DNA of 46,855 bases. It comes from Vibrio splendidus 12E03 (lineage in GTDB: Bacteria; Pseudomonadota; Gammaproteobacteria; Enterobacterales; Vibrionaceae). The notes beneath the pieces are model-generated. The model made no database searches, was not told where the DNA came from, and saw nothing but the letters and a program-made list of their open reading frames with translations. Each line of letters begins with the position of its first letter. Within the stretch, counting starts at the first letter, position 1. Both the position numbers and the translations under genes were made by a program. Location: assembly GCF_000272105.2 (NCBI RefSeq), contig NZ_AJZD02000305.1:1-46855 (forward strand), in the 5' to 3' direction. This document shows, one piece after another, positions 8,945 through 17,745 of this stretch.

Positions 8945-9808
8945 TTAGAAGCCAAATTTACCATTTTCATTTTTCCACTCTGAACGCGCTGGAATGGTTT
9001 CGATAGTGTCCCAGTGCTCAACGATCTTGCCGTTATCGACACGGAACAGATCATAAAAAGCGACATGGTTATTCATGAACTGGCCTTCACTGATTGACAA
9101 CACGAAGTTACCTTGGCCTAAAATCTTGTGGTTAGCGGTATAAACCATTGGCATGCCTGCTTCCGCTAACGCCCCCAAAGCTTCACCCAAACCGCTTAGG
9201 CCATCGGCTACACCAGGGTTGTGCTGAAGGTAAGCGCTGTCTTCGTTATCGATGTACTGATTAATCTTCGACATGTCACCGCCGATCAGGATGTCTTTTA
9301 CAAAGCCACCGACAAGCTGTTTATTTTGATCCGTTTTCTCGAGATCTACGACTTTAGTCGTACCGTCTAATTGAGTGCGACCACTTGCGTTTGGCTTGGC
9401 AATTTCTTGCAAGTTATCCCAATGTTCAACTATCTGTCCCTCTTCAAAACGGAACACGTCAAAGCCGACTTTAGGGCCGAAGAAGTTGTATTCAGTGTGT
9501 GTTACTACGAAATCACCATCTTGAAATGAGCGCTTCACTTGCGCTTTCGCTGAACCTTCTGGAAGCATTTGTAATACTTCACCAAAGCCCGCTAAGCCAT
9601 CACCTACCGCTAGGTTATGTTGAATGTACTTTTCAGGGTTAATGTAGCTCACCGCTTTTGCGTCGCCCGTTTCAATGCTCGAAATGACCGCTACCGCTTT
9701 TTCTTGAATAGACAGCTCTTGTGCAGCCACAGAACCGGTAACAACAGAAGCAGCAAGTACGCCAGCAGTTAGTAGTGTTGATTTGAATGTGTTAGTTATT
9801 GTTTTCAT
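8945..9808 (-). CDS. Exported protein with two SnoaL/NTF2-like domains
   Basis: 287-residue protein with an N-terminal signal peptide ('LLTAGVLAASVVTGSVAAQE', cleavage probably after A-A-Q-E or just before), so likely periplasmic. It contains an internal duplication. 'YINPEKYIQHNLAVGDGLAGFGEVL...FDVFRFEEGQIVEHWDNLQEI' is echoed by 'YLQHNPGVADGLSGLGEAL...YDLFRVDNGKIVEHWDTIETI'. Each half is a SnoaL/NTF2-like cone fold of the sort annotated as predicted ester or polyketide cyclases. Each half keeps the QHN and HWD signatures. Activity is unknown. The AraC-type gene 121 nt upstream on the same strand is a plausible regulator. Confidence 0.8.
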   Translation of the reverse strand: MKTITNTFKSTLLTAGVLAASVVTGSVAAQELSIQEKAVAVISSIETGDAKAVSYINPEKYIQHNLAVGDGLAGFGEVLQMLPEGSAKAQVKRSFQDGDFVVTHTEYNFFGPKVGFDVFRFEEGQIVEHWDNLQEIAKPNASGRTQLDGTTKVVDLEKTDQNKQLVGGFVKDILIGGDMSKINQYIDNEDSAYLQHNPGVADGLSGLGEALGALAEAGMPMVYTANHKILGQGNFVLSISEGQFMNNHVAFYDLFRVDNGKIVEHWDTIETIPARSEWKNENGKFGF

Positions 9809-9929
9809 TATTAAGTCCTCTCGTTGGCTTGGAAACTATATTAGTCAACGAGAGAGGCTCACGGTAGAGTGGATTTAGGCAGAAAAATGGTAGATATCGA
9901 ACCTTAGATGGTTCGTGTCGACCTACTAG

Positions 9930-10838
9930 CTATTCAGAGAGTGAAGGCTTGGAATACTTCTTTTGAAACTCACTCGGCGTCATCTGAGTATGATTTTTAA
10001 AGTACTTAACGAAATTACTCGCATCTTCAAACCCAAAATCCAACGCCATTTTCTGAGACGTAATATTGGTTACCACCAGCTGACGCTTCATTTCTAAAAC
10101 GGTAAAAGAATCGATGATTTGCTTAGCGGTTAACCCTGTTGCGACCTTGCACACTTGGTTCAACGTCTTGTACGTGGTGTTACTTTGATTGGCGTACCAG
10201 TTTGCATCACGCACGCGCAGGTAGTTGTTTTGAAGAAGCTCAAAGTAGCGGGCAAACTTAATGTTCTGCTGCAAGCTCAAGGCGTCTTGCTTCACTTCTG
10301 GTCGTAGGCGATGAAGAATCAGGGCTAGTGCTGAGAACAAGTACATGACAATCAAGGGATCGGATTCTGGCAGATTCAGCTCCGTCATAATCTGCTGAAT
10401 GAGACTTTGCGTCCGCTCTTGGTGGGACTCGTCGAGTGACAACAGTGCCGAGTGCGCCTTGTTCAAATGAGTAGGCGTGTAGTTCGGCAACTTCATATTA
10501 GCGTGAACGCTGTCTAAGAACGCTTGAGTAAACAAAACCGCAGTGCCTTGTGGCTTGTTACTAAAATCAAAGGCGTGCACCTGCTCTCTTTGAATGAACA
10601 ACACGCTCCCTTGGCTAAAAGGATAGTCCTCAAAATCGACCATGTGCGTGCCAGAGCCTTGCCCGATAAACAGAATCAGGAAGAAGCTGACACGATGTGG
10701 CAATTGAGGATCGTGGTTAATATTACTTTCTGAATAGAGCCGAGACAAGGGCACCAACTCCAGCTCAGCTTGCGCCGTTTTCTCATGGTTAAAGCCAATA
10801 TTCGGGATTACTTGAGGCACTATTAACTTCCTATTCAT
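9930..10838 (-). CDS. AraC-family regulator with cupin sensor domain
   Basis: 302-residue transcription factor. The N-terminal AraC-type cupin (about 40-130) is seen in 'LFIGQGSGTHMVDFEDYPFSQGSVLFIQREQVHAF'. The C-terminal HTH pair (about 205-295) ends with 'QKMALDFGFEDASNFVKYFKNHTQMTPSEFQKKY'. It is transcribed in the same direction as the SnoaL-like exported protein downstream, and the 121-nt gap is long enough for a regulated promoter. The inducer is unknown. Confidence 0.85.
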   Translation of the reverse strand: MNRKLIVPQVIPNIGFNHEKTAQAELELVPLSRLYSESNINHDPQLPHRVSFFLILFIGQGSGTHMVDFEDYPFSQGSVLFIQREQVHAFDFSNKPQGTAVLFTQAFLDSVHANMKLPNYTPTHLNKAHSALLSLDESHQERTQSLIQQIMTELNLPESDPLIVMYLFSALALILHRLRPEVKQDALSLQQNIKFARYFELLQNNYLRVRDANWYANQSNTTYKTLNQVCKVATGLTAKQIIDSFTVLEMKRQLVVTNITSQKMALDFGFEDASNFVKYFKNHTQMTPSEFQKKYSKPSLSE

Positions 10839-11009
10839 TTACTCAACGGCTCTTAGCAAGAGTAATGTATCGCAGTGGGAACGGAAATGCTCTGAGCCTA
10901 GAAGTATGACTTAGCCAGCGTCACCAACAAGGTAAACATGCTCAATACACTCAACTTGCCAGACGCAACACAAGGTCGAAAGGTCAAAGCATTGGGGTAT
11001 GGTCAAAAA

Positions 11010-11037
11010 AATAGAGCCACCGAAGTGACTCTATTAT
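11010..11037 (-). terminator. Terminator of putP
   Basis: AATAGAGCCAC-CGAA-GTGACTCTATT stem with a CGAA tetraloop. On the minus strand it is followed by seven T. It lies about 50 nt past the putP stop. Confidence 0.85.
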
Positions 11038-11070
11038 TTTTAGCTCATGTTCTTTGTTAATTCACATCTG

Positions 11071-11085
11071 TTTTACAATGTAAAT
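11071..11085. promoter_or_regulatory. parS2: parS2 site next to the putP stop
   Basis: TTTTACAATGTAAAT fits N-TTTACA-N-TGTAAA-N exactly and touches the stop codon of putP, between that stop and its terminator. Confidence 0.88.
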
Positions 11086-12578
11086 TAGTCTAGCTCAACG
11101 AGGTTCTTCTCGAACTCAGCGTGTTGCTTCTTAACTTCTTCTTCAGGCTCGCCCGTAATTAGACTCACGATAACGATAGAAAGAGTCGATAGGATGATTC
11201 CCGGTACGATTTCATACACATCGAACCAACCGCCCGTGAACTGTTTCCAAAGTACAATCGTCACACCACCAACCACGATACCCGCCAGAGCGCCGTTACG
11301 GTTCATACGAGACCAGTACAGGCTCAATACGATAGCTGGGCCGAATGCAGCACCAAAACCAGCCCATGCGTAAGACACAAGGCCAAGTACTGAACTGTCT
11401 GGCGTCATCGCTAGTACAAGTGCAATCAGAGAGATTAGGATAACCGCGAAACGGCCTACACGAACAATCTCTTCTGACGTAGCGTCTTTCTTCAGAACTT
11501 GCTTATACAGATCTTCTGCCATTGCAGATGAAGAAACAAGAAGTTGTGAATCCGCAGTACTCATGATTGCCGCTAAGATTGCCGCCAGTAGAATACCTGC
11601 AATTACTGGGTGGAACATCGCGTTCACAAGAAGCATGAAGATCTTCTCGCCATCGTCTAGCTTAGGCGCGCCAGAGTTCGTCACGTAGATTAGACCAACA
11701 AGACCAACCAGCATTGCACCAATCATAGACAGCGCAGTCCATACCACAGCGATACGACGCGCGGTTGTTAGGTCTTTATTGCTACGCGTTGCTTTGAAAC
11801 GAGCAAGGATGTGTGGCTGACCGAAGTAACCTAGACCCCATGCCGCTAGCGAGATGATCGCGATAGCAGAAAGCGGCTCACCTTTCGCATCATTCCATAG
11901 CGTGAGTAGCTCTGGGTTGATGTTATGAAGGTCTGTAGATAGCTGACCAAGGCCGCCGTTCATTGCTGCGATTGGCACAATCAATAGCGCAGCAGACATT
12001 AATAGGCCTTGAACTAAGTCAGTCCAAGATACCGCTAGGAAACCACCAAACAGGGTGTACGAAACCACACATACGGTACCGATAATGACCGCCGTTGTGT
12101 AATCTAGGCCGAATACCGTTTCAAACAATTTACCACCTGCTACCAAGCCTGAACTTGTGTAGAAAAGGAAGAATAAAAGGATAAAGAAAGCAGAAATTGT
12201 CTGGATCAGCTTAGAATTATCATTGAAACGACGAGATAGGAACTCAGGCAGCGTCAGTGATTCAGTCGTAATGCTGTAAGTACGTAGACGTTTTGCACTG
12301 ATTAACCAGTTTGCCCAAGTACCAACAAGTAGGCCACCAGCAAGCCAAAATGCTTCAAAGCCAGCAGCGTAAGCGTAACCAGGCAGGCCAAGTAGCAACC
12401 AACCACTCATGTCTGATGCACCAGCAGAAAGTGCAGCAGGCCATGGGCCTAACGAACGACCACCTAGGAAGTAGTCAGTTGAGTTAGATGTACGTTTGTA
12501 AGCAATAACACCGATCGCTAGCATCATAATTAGATACGCAATGAACGTCGTCGTTATTGCAAAACTGTTTTCTATCAT
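11085..12578 (-). CDS. putP: Sodium/proline symporter PutP
   Basis: Inner-membrane Na+/proline symporter of 497 residues (SSS family, usually about 500). 'TTTFIAYLIMMLAIGVIAY' is the first helix. The core signatures 'DYFLGGRSLGPWPAALSAGASDMSGWLLLGLPG' and 'WGLGYFGQPHILARF' match PutP. The start at 12578 (GAGGA eight bases upstream) is preferred over an 18-codon extension. It is the last gene of the put cluster on the minus strand, supplying proline to PutA. An inverted repeat at 12611-12668 lies in its leader. The identification is strong. Confidence 0.96.
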   Translation of the reverse strand: MIENSFAITTTFIAYLIMMLAIGVIAYKRTSNSTDYFLGGRSLGPWPAALSAGASDMSGWLLLGLPGYAYAAGFEAFWLAGGLLVGTWANWLISAKRLRTYSITTESLTLPEFLSRRFNDNSKLIQTISAFFILLFFLFYTSSGLVAGGKLFETVFGLDYTTAVIIGTVCVVSYTLFGGFLAVSWTDLVQGLLMSAALLIVPIAAMNGGLGQLSTDLHNINPELLTLWNDAKGEPLSAIAIISLAAWGLGYFGQPHILARFKATRSNKDLTTARRIAVVWTALSMIGAMLVGLVGLIYVTNSGAPKLDDGEKIFMLLVNAMFHPVIAGILLAAILAAIMSTADSQLLVSSSAMAEDLYKQVLKKDATSEEIVRVGRFAVILISLIALVLAMTPDSSVLGLVSYAWAGFGAAFGPAIVLSLYWSRMNRNGALAGIVVGGVTIVLWKQFTGGWFDVYEIVPGIILSTLSIVIVSLITGEPEEEVKKQHAEFEKNLVELD

Positions 12579-12610
12579 TTGATAGTCCTCATTTTGTAGA
12601 AAGCCTTCCA

Positions 12611-12668
12611 TGCCTAATTCAATGCAAGGCACTCACCGTTAAGGCAAGCAAGTGCATTGAGTTAGGTA
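12611..12668. repeat. Long inverted repeat in the putP leader
   Basis: Arms TGCCTAATTCAATGCA (12611-12626) and TGCATTGAGTTAGGTA (12653-12668) are reverse complements at 14 of 16 positions, with a 26-nt loop. It lies in the 183-nt gap between the ALDH-like gene and putP. No T-tract follows, so an operator, an mRNA-stabilising hairpin or an attenuator is as likely as a terminator. Confidence 0.7.
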
Positions 12669-12761
12669 TTCAGGCTCCAAAGCACTATCAGTTAAATCCA
12701 AAGATGGTGAAAACCAAAGTTGGAAAGAACCAAAAGTGCTTAGAGCCAATTTTACTGAAGG

Positions 12762-13466
12762 TTAGTGAGCTTCGCTTCCAAGTTCGAGCAAGGTCGCGTT
12801 ACCGCCCACGGCTGTTATATTTATAGTTCGCGTACGCTCGGTAATGAAGCGCAGCGATAGGTGTGGATCATTGGCAACATTCATTGTCGCCAGATCCGTT
12901 TCAGCTACTAAACCGACGATTGCACCGTCACGCTTAGCAAGCTGTAAATTGATAGCTTGTGCCGTTTGCGAGTTACCTACGTAACCCACGCTACGTACAT
13001 CGCAAGACAACAACTGTTGAGCAGCGTCATACGAGGCAACTTGCACCAAGTTAGTTGGCAAGTTAGCCGACTTAGCTGCGTCTGCAACTAAGGTATTGAA
13101 CTGCACATCATCACTGCACAATTGAACGCTGTTACCTGCCAATAGCGCAGCAGTAATCAAAGCCATTGCAGTTTGCAGTGCTGGCACTTTCTCTTCGCAA
13201 TCATCAACAATTACCAAAGCCACACCGCGACCAGCGGCATACAACTCATTGGTTTCGCCCGTAGGACCTGCCATTAGGTGATGTTCAGAAAGCAGCGCAG
13301 ACGCTTGCTCTAGATGATAAGTCGCCACCGTCGCCAAAGGCGCAGATTGACTTTCGATCTCTGATTTCAGCGCAAGTACCTGAGCACTCTTGTAATCAAA
13401 GTCGGTAAGATTCCATTGTTCCCACGCTAGCAAAGCATCAGAAAAACCTGTCACTTGATGAACCAT
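12762..13466 (-). CDS. Split-off C-terminal ALDH-like domain of PutA
   Basis: 234-residue protein resembling a Rossmann-type aldehyde dehydrogenase domain ('ALQTAMALITAALLAGNSVQLCSDD' mimics the ALDH 'ITAALVAGNTVVAKPAEQ' segment). It lacks the catalytic Cys motif and cannot be an active P5C dehydrogenase. Its last residues ('ITERTRTINITAVGGNATLL') match the conserved C-terminal motif that closes long bifunctional PutA proteins, where it follows a vestigial ALDH-superfamily domain. It is best read as that domain encoded separately. The start lies 11 nt after the putA stop, with TAAGGAG overlapping the stop, so it is probably co-translated and may assemble with PutA. Confidence 0.8.
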   Translation of the reverse strand: MVHQVTGFSDALLAWEQWNLTDFDYKSAQVLALKSEIESQSAPLATVATYHLEQASALLSEHHLMAGPTGETNELYAAGRGVALVIVDDCEEKVPALQTAMALITAALLAGNSVQLCSDDVQFNTLVADAAKSANLPTNLVQVASYDAAQQLLSCDVRSVGYVGNSQTAQAINLQLAKRDGAIVGLVAETDLATMNVANDPHLSLRFITERTRTINITAVGGNATLLELGSEAH

Positions 13467-13477
13467 GATAATGCTCC

Positions 13478-16400
13478 TTATGCCTTGTCTTGTGATTGAG
13501 AGAAATGAACATCAGTAAAGCGGTATAGGTAGTGAGGACCACCCGCTTTAGGGCCAGTACCTGACAAGCCTTGACCACCAAATGGTTGAACACCAACAAC
13601 GGCGCCCACTTGGTCACGGTTGATGTAGCAGTTACCCACACGAACGTGTTTTTCGATCCAGCGGTAAGTTGTCTCGTTACGGCTGTGGATACCCATGGTT
13701 AAGCCAAAGCCCGTTTGGTTGATTTGGTCTACCACTTGCGCTAGCTCACTCGCTTTGAAGCGAACAATGTGTAGCACTGGGCCAAACTGTTCTTCTTTCA
13801 AGCAGCTGATGTCATCAATTTCAAAAGCACTTGGTGGAACAAAATCACCATGTTCACAATCCGTACCTAGAGAAAGTTGAGCCACCTTCTTCTGGGTATT
13901 GGTCATGTTTTCTAAGTGCGCCATTAGCTTCTGTTTCGCGTTTTGGTCGATAACAGGGCCAACATCGGTTTTATGAAGGTGTGGAATGCCAACACTTAGC
14001 TCGTCCATTGCACCGTGAATCAATCCAACCACGCGGTCTGCAATGTCTTCTTGGATGTAAAGCACACGTAGTGCAGAACAACGCTGACCTGCTGAAGCGA
14101 ATGCTGAACGAATCACATCACGAACTACCTGTTCAGGCAGTGCAGTACTGTCGACGATCATCGCGTTTTGGCCGCCGGTTTCCGCAATAAACGGGACTGG
14201 CTTAGCGTTACGAGTGGCTAATGACACATTGATACGTTGTGCTGTTGGTGTTGAACCCGTAAAGGCAACGCCCGCAATCGCATCATGACTGGTGAGTGCA
14301 CTACCGATCTCAGCACCGCGACCCGGTAGTAACTGAATCGTTCCAGCAGGGAAGCCCGCTTCATTCATCAGTTCAACCGCGCGAGCTGCAATCAAGCTTG
14401 TTTGCTCGGCAGGCTTAGCCACAACCGTATTACCCGCCACTAGTGCTGCAGTAATTTGGCCAAGGAAGATCGCTAGAGGGAAGTTCCAAGGGCTGATACA
14501 GACGAACACACCACGACCTTGTCGAGAAGCGATTCGTGTTTGGCCATCAAAACCTTTTAGTTCGAAACCTTGTAGGTTGTCAGCTTGTTTTGCGTAGTAA
14601 CGACAGAAGTCGACTGCTTCACGTACTTCATCAACACTATCGTGAATTGTCTTACCCGCTTCTTGATGACAAATCGCCACCAATTCAGCGAGGTTGTCCT
14701 CCATCAAGTCAGCTAACTTATCAAGTGCCGCCGCTTTGGTTTCAACCGATGTTGCGTTCCAATCAGCGAATACTGCGTCTGCGCCAGTGATCGCTGCGGA
14801 AACATGATCAAGGTTAGCGAAAGCCACCTGACCCACATTAATACGACGATCATAAGGTGCTGTCACTTGCTTAACGTTCTGATCAGCCTTGATCATGCTT
14901 TCGGCAAGAGATTCACCGTTGATCACAGGGCCCGCAGTCCATTGATTGTTTAGGAAGCCTTTTACTTGCTCTTCAAACTGATGCGCTTCGCTTTCAATAT
15001 CAATGTTCACACCGTAAGAGTTCTTACGCTCAGGGAAAACCGCTGGAGGCAGAGGAATCTTAGTGTTGTGCAATGTATCGAACGCCAGAAGCATATCGAC
15101 AGGGTGTTGGGTCAGCTCTGCCACAGGGCAACGCGCATCAACTAAACGGTGGACAAACGAGCTGTTTGCGCCGTTCTCTAGCAAGCGACGTACTAGGTAT
15201 GGCAGTAGATCTTTGTGGCTGCCAACAGGAGCGTAGATACGTACCGATTGTTGGTAAGCTTCCATCGCATGGTTGTACAGAGAATCACCCATGCCGTGTA
15301 AACGTTGGAATTCAAAGTCTTTATGGTCAGTCATCACTGCAATAGCAGAAACCGTATGAGCATTGTGGCTCGCAAACTGCGGGAAGATATTGCCACGAAC
15401 GCTTGGGCTCAATAGGTAACGCGCACATGCAAGGTAAGCTACGTCTGTCGCTTCTTTACGTGTGTAAACTGGGTAATCAGTAAAGCCAGCTTGTTGCGAC
15501 CATTTGATTTCACTGTCCCAGTAAGCACCTTTAACTAAGCGAAGCGGGATCAAATCACCCTGCTCTTTCGCTAGGCGGTTTAGCCATACTAGAACCGGAA
15601 GTGCACGCTTTGAGTAAGCTTGAATAACCAGACCAAATTTACCCCAACCTTTTACAAGATCAGTGCGGTACAGTTTTTCGAATAATTTAAGAGAAAGCTC
15701 TAGGCGATCCGCTTCTTCAGCATCAATCGTAATCGCAACATCGAGCTCTACTGCGCGGCGCAATAGTTGCTCTAGCGTGTCGCAAAGTTCAGTCTGTACG
15801 CGGTCTTCGTTCGCCACTTCATAACGTGGGTGAAGCGCAGAAAGCTTGATAGATACCGATGGCGCTGGGCTAGATTTTGAAGAGACATAAGTGTCTCGAC
15901 CTACGGCTTCAATCGCCATTAGGTAATCTTTGAAGTATTTGTTTGCGTCAGCTGTAGTCAGTGCCGCTTCACCTAGCATGTCGTATGAGTAGGTAAAACC
16001 TTTGTCACGCATAGACTTACCGTTCTTTTGTGCTTCCGCAATGCTGCGGCCAAGAACGAATTGGTGACCCATCACCTTCATAGCTTGGTGCATCGCTTTA
16101 CGAATCACCGGCTCAGAAAGCTTGTTCACTAAGCGGTTTACCGCTTGACCTGCACTCTGCTCTTTAGATGAAAGTCCAACCACCTTGCCTGTTAGCATTA
16201 GGCCCCAAGTTGATGCGTTAACAAAAACCGAGTCAGAATTCTTCAGGTGAGATTTCCAATCCGCAACGCTAAGTTTGTCGCGAATCAGAGCATCAGCCGT
16301 TGCCGAATCAGGAATACGCATCAAGGCTTCCGCCAGACACATTAGCAAGATGCCTTCTTGAGTATCTAAACTGTATTCAAGCAACAAGGCGTCGATCATC

Positions 16401-16615
16401 TGAATAGATGTTTTATCCGCACGGATAGACTCAATCAACGACGTCGTTTTGTCTGTAATTTGCTGCTTTTCAGACTCAGAAGGGGTAGCTAGCGGCAGAA
16501 GTTGCTCTAGCCATTGGGTTTCATCCACCATATATAATGGTGAGATAAGCGACCATAGATCACTAAGCGACTGCTCATTGAATTCTGGCTTTAACACATC
16601 AGTAGCTGTAAACAT
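13478..16615 (-). CDS. putA: Bifunctional proline dehydrogenase / P5C dehydrogenase PutA
   Basis: Oxidises proline to glutamate in two steps: FAD-dependent proline dehydrogenase, then NAD-dependent pyrroline-5-carboxylate dehydrogenase. 1045 residues. The PRODH barrel (about 220-520) has 'SIKLSALHPRYE', 'LRLVKGAYWDSEIK' and 'FASHNAHTVSA'. The ALDH domain (about 600-1030) has 'PWNFPLAIFLGQITAALVAGNTVVAKPAEQ', 'FIAETGGQNAMIVDSTAL' and catalytic Cys846 in 'ASAGQRCSALRVLY'. Compared with E. coli PutA (about 1320 residues) it lacks the N-terminal ribbon-helix-helix DNA-binding domain, so it should not autoregulate, and it lacks the C-terminal ALDH-like domain, which is the next gene. AAGGA precedes the ATG. 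Confidence 0.95.
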   Translation of the reverse strand: MFTATDVLKPEFNEQSLSDLWSLISPLYMVDETQWLEQLLPLATPSESEKQQITDKTTSLIESIRADKTSIQMIDALLLEYSLDTQEGILLMCLAEALMRIPDSATADALIRDKLSVADWKSHLKNSDSVFVNASTWGLMLTGKVVGLSSKEQSAGQAVNRLVNKLSEPVIRKAMHQAMKVMGHQFVLGRSIAEAQKNGKSMRDKGFTYSYDMLGEAALTTADANKYFKDYLMAIEAVGRDTYVSSKSSPAPSVSIKLSALHPRYEVANEDRVQTELCDTLEQLLRRAVELDVAITIDAEEADRLELSLKLFEKLYRTDLVKGWGKFGLVIQAYSKRALPVLVWLNRLAKEQGDLIPLRLVKGAYWDSEIKWSQQAGFTDYPVYTRKEATDVAYLACARYLLSPSVRGNIFPQFASHNAHTVSAIAVMTDHKDFEFQRLHGMGDSLYNHAMEAYQQSVRIYAPVGSHKDLLPYLVRRLLENGANSSFVHRLVDARCPVAELTQHPVDMLLAFDTLHNTKIPLPPAVFPERKNSYGVNIDIESEAHQFEEQVKGFLNNQWTAGPVINGESLAESMIKADQNVKQVTAPYDRRINVGQVAFANLDHVSAAITGADAVFADWNATSVETKAAALDKLADLMEDNLAELVAICHQEAGKTIHDSVDEVREAVDFCRYYAKQADNLQGFELKGFDGQTRIASRQGRGVFVCISPWNFPLAIFLGQITAALVAGNTVVAKPAEQTSLIAARAVELMNEAGFPAGTIQLLPGRGAEIGSALTSHDAIAGVAFTGSTPTAQRINVSLATRNAKPVPFIAETGGQNAMIVDSTALPEQVVRDVIRSAFASAGQRCSALRVLYIQEDIADRVVGLIHGAMDELSVGIPHLHKTDVGPVIDQNAKQKLMAHLENMTNTQKKVAQLSLGTDCEHGDFVPPSAFEIDDISCLKEEQFGPVLHIVRFKASELAQVVDQINQTGFGLTMGIHSRNETTYRWIEKHVRVGNCYINRDQVGAVVGVQPFGGQGLSGTGPKAGGPHYLYRFTDVHFSQSQDKA
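14798..14810 (-). promoter_or_regulatory. RctB-type 12-mer inside putA
   Basis: Read on the minus strand TGATCATGTTTCC, one base from the iteron consensus TGATCATNNTTTC defined by the origin array. It is coding sequence, 80 nt from a perfect site at 14890. Confidence 0.55.
14890..14902 (+). promoter_or_regulatory. Perfect RctB-type 12-mer inside putA
   Basis: TGATCATGCTTTC followed by GG is identical over 13 bases to three of the six iterons of the origin array. It lies within putA codons and contains a Dam site. About 0.001 exact copies are expected by chance in a window this size. Confidence 0.65.
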
Positions 16616-16796
16616 GCGTTTTCCTTAATCTCACACCCGGAATTAGCCCGGGATCTCTACAATGGCTGCAGTGTATTTAGAGTATATAAGGATTACTTGT
16701 CAAAAACTCCGAGTTTTTTGCTAAAAACTCGCTTTATTAACAAAACAAACACAACGTCACATATGAAACTTTAAAATAATATGCCGTTTTGTTTCA

Positions 16797-17621
16797 CTAT
16801 TTAACAGAAATTTTCTTTTTGTATTGGGATGGTGACATGCCTTGAAGGCGTGAAAAGGTGTGAGTAAAGGAGGATTGACCGGAGAAACCAGCAAGTTCTG
16901 CAACCTGACCAAGGCTCAGATTGCCTTGTTCGATCAAGCGGCGAGAGCGGTCAATACGCTTACCAAGAACATACTGGTGGGGGGTAATGCCCATTTGCTC
17001 TTTGAACAGCATATGGAACTGGCTTTCACCCAAGAACACGCTTCCTGCAAGCTGAGCGACAGAGATCTTATTCGCGAGGTGTTGCTCGATGTAGCGATCC
17101 AGTGCTTCAAGATCAAAACGCGAGTCTTTAATTGAGGTTTCAAATGCCGAGATGTGCCTTTGCATCAGAGCGATCACCGTGTCATTACAGGCACGGCTTA
17201 ACAATAGATCATCCGGGCTCGCCTGCATTTCTTGCACCAACATATGGATAAGCTTTTGAATTTGCGCGTCTAATTGAAAGTAGACGTTCGATGATTCTAA
17301 CTGGTTAATCTTCTCTAACATCAGAGGGTCATCATCGGTTGGCACTGGCATGTTGAGCACTAGGATATCCGACTGACCGACCACCCCACCGAAAGCATGA
17401 TCAGAGCTCGCTGTTACCACACAACCTTGACCCGGCCCGATAAGATTACCCTTACCGCAAACTTCAAATTCTGCCTGACCTTTTAAACCAATCACCACCT
17501 GAGAATAATGGTGATCGTGACAATCCATATGCGAAGGCAAAGTAATGATCTCCGCAGGGCGAGGGCCAGTAAGGCCTAGCGGGGACAAGTCTAGGTTTGG
17601 AAAGGGTAAAGGTTTTGGCAT
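16797..17621 (-). CDS. AraC-family regulator, probable put-operon activator
   Basis: 274-residue regulator. The N-terminal cupin (about 25-100) contains 'LPSHMDCHDHHYSQVVIGLKGQAEFEV', with His residues suited to ligand or metal binding. The C-terminal HTH pair (about 175-270) includes 'ISVAQLAGSVFLGESQFHMLFKEQMGITPHQYVLGKRI' and 'LGQVAELAGFSGQSSFTHTFSRLQGMSPSQYKK'. It lies 181 nt upstream of putA on the same strand. Because this PutA lacks its own DNA-binding domain, a separate regulator is expected and this gene is the obvious candidate. The link is inferred from position only. Confidence 0.85.
   Translation of the reverse strand: MPKPLPFPNLDLSPLGLTGPRPAEIITLPSHMDCHDHHYSQVVIGLKGQAEFEVCGKGNLIGPGQGCVVTASSDHAFGGVVGQSDILVLNMPVPTDDDPLMLEKINQLESSNVYFQLDAQIQKLIHMLVQEMQASPDDLLLSRACNDTVIALMQRHISAFETSIKDSRFDLEALDRYIEQHLANKISVAQLAGSVFLGESQFHMLFKEQMGITPHQYVLGKRIDRSRRLIEQGNLSLGQVAELAGFSGQSSFTHTFSRLQGMSPSQYKKKISVK
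17391..17403 (-). promoter_or_regulatory. Perfect RctB-type 12-mer inside the put regulator
   Basis: GAAAGCATGATCA reads TGATCATGCTTTC on the minus strand, identical to the origin iterons, and continues GG as at 14890. It is coding sequence for 'DHAFGG'. Confidence 0.65.
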
Positions 17622-17745
17622 GACAGCAAAATACTCAGATCGACATAGTAAGAATAATACTCTGAAATCCGCATAAGATGAATTTGTAAATGATCATGAG
17701 AGTCATTTCCTCGCCTTAAACAGAAGATCATTACCGCGATCGTCT

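Noticed and set aside
12557..12826. 89-residue ORF antisense to the putP leader and ALDH-like gene
   Set aside because: A shadow frame crossing the inverted repeat, with no ribosome site.
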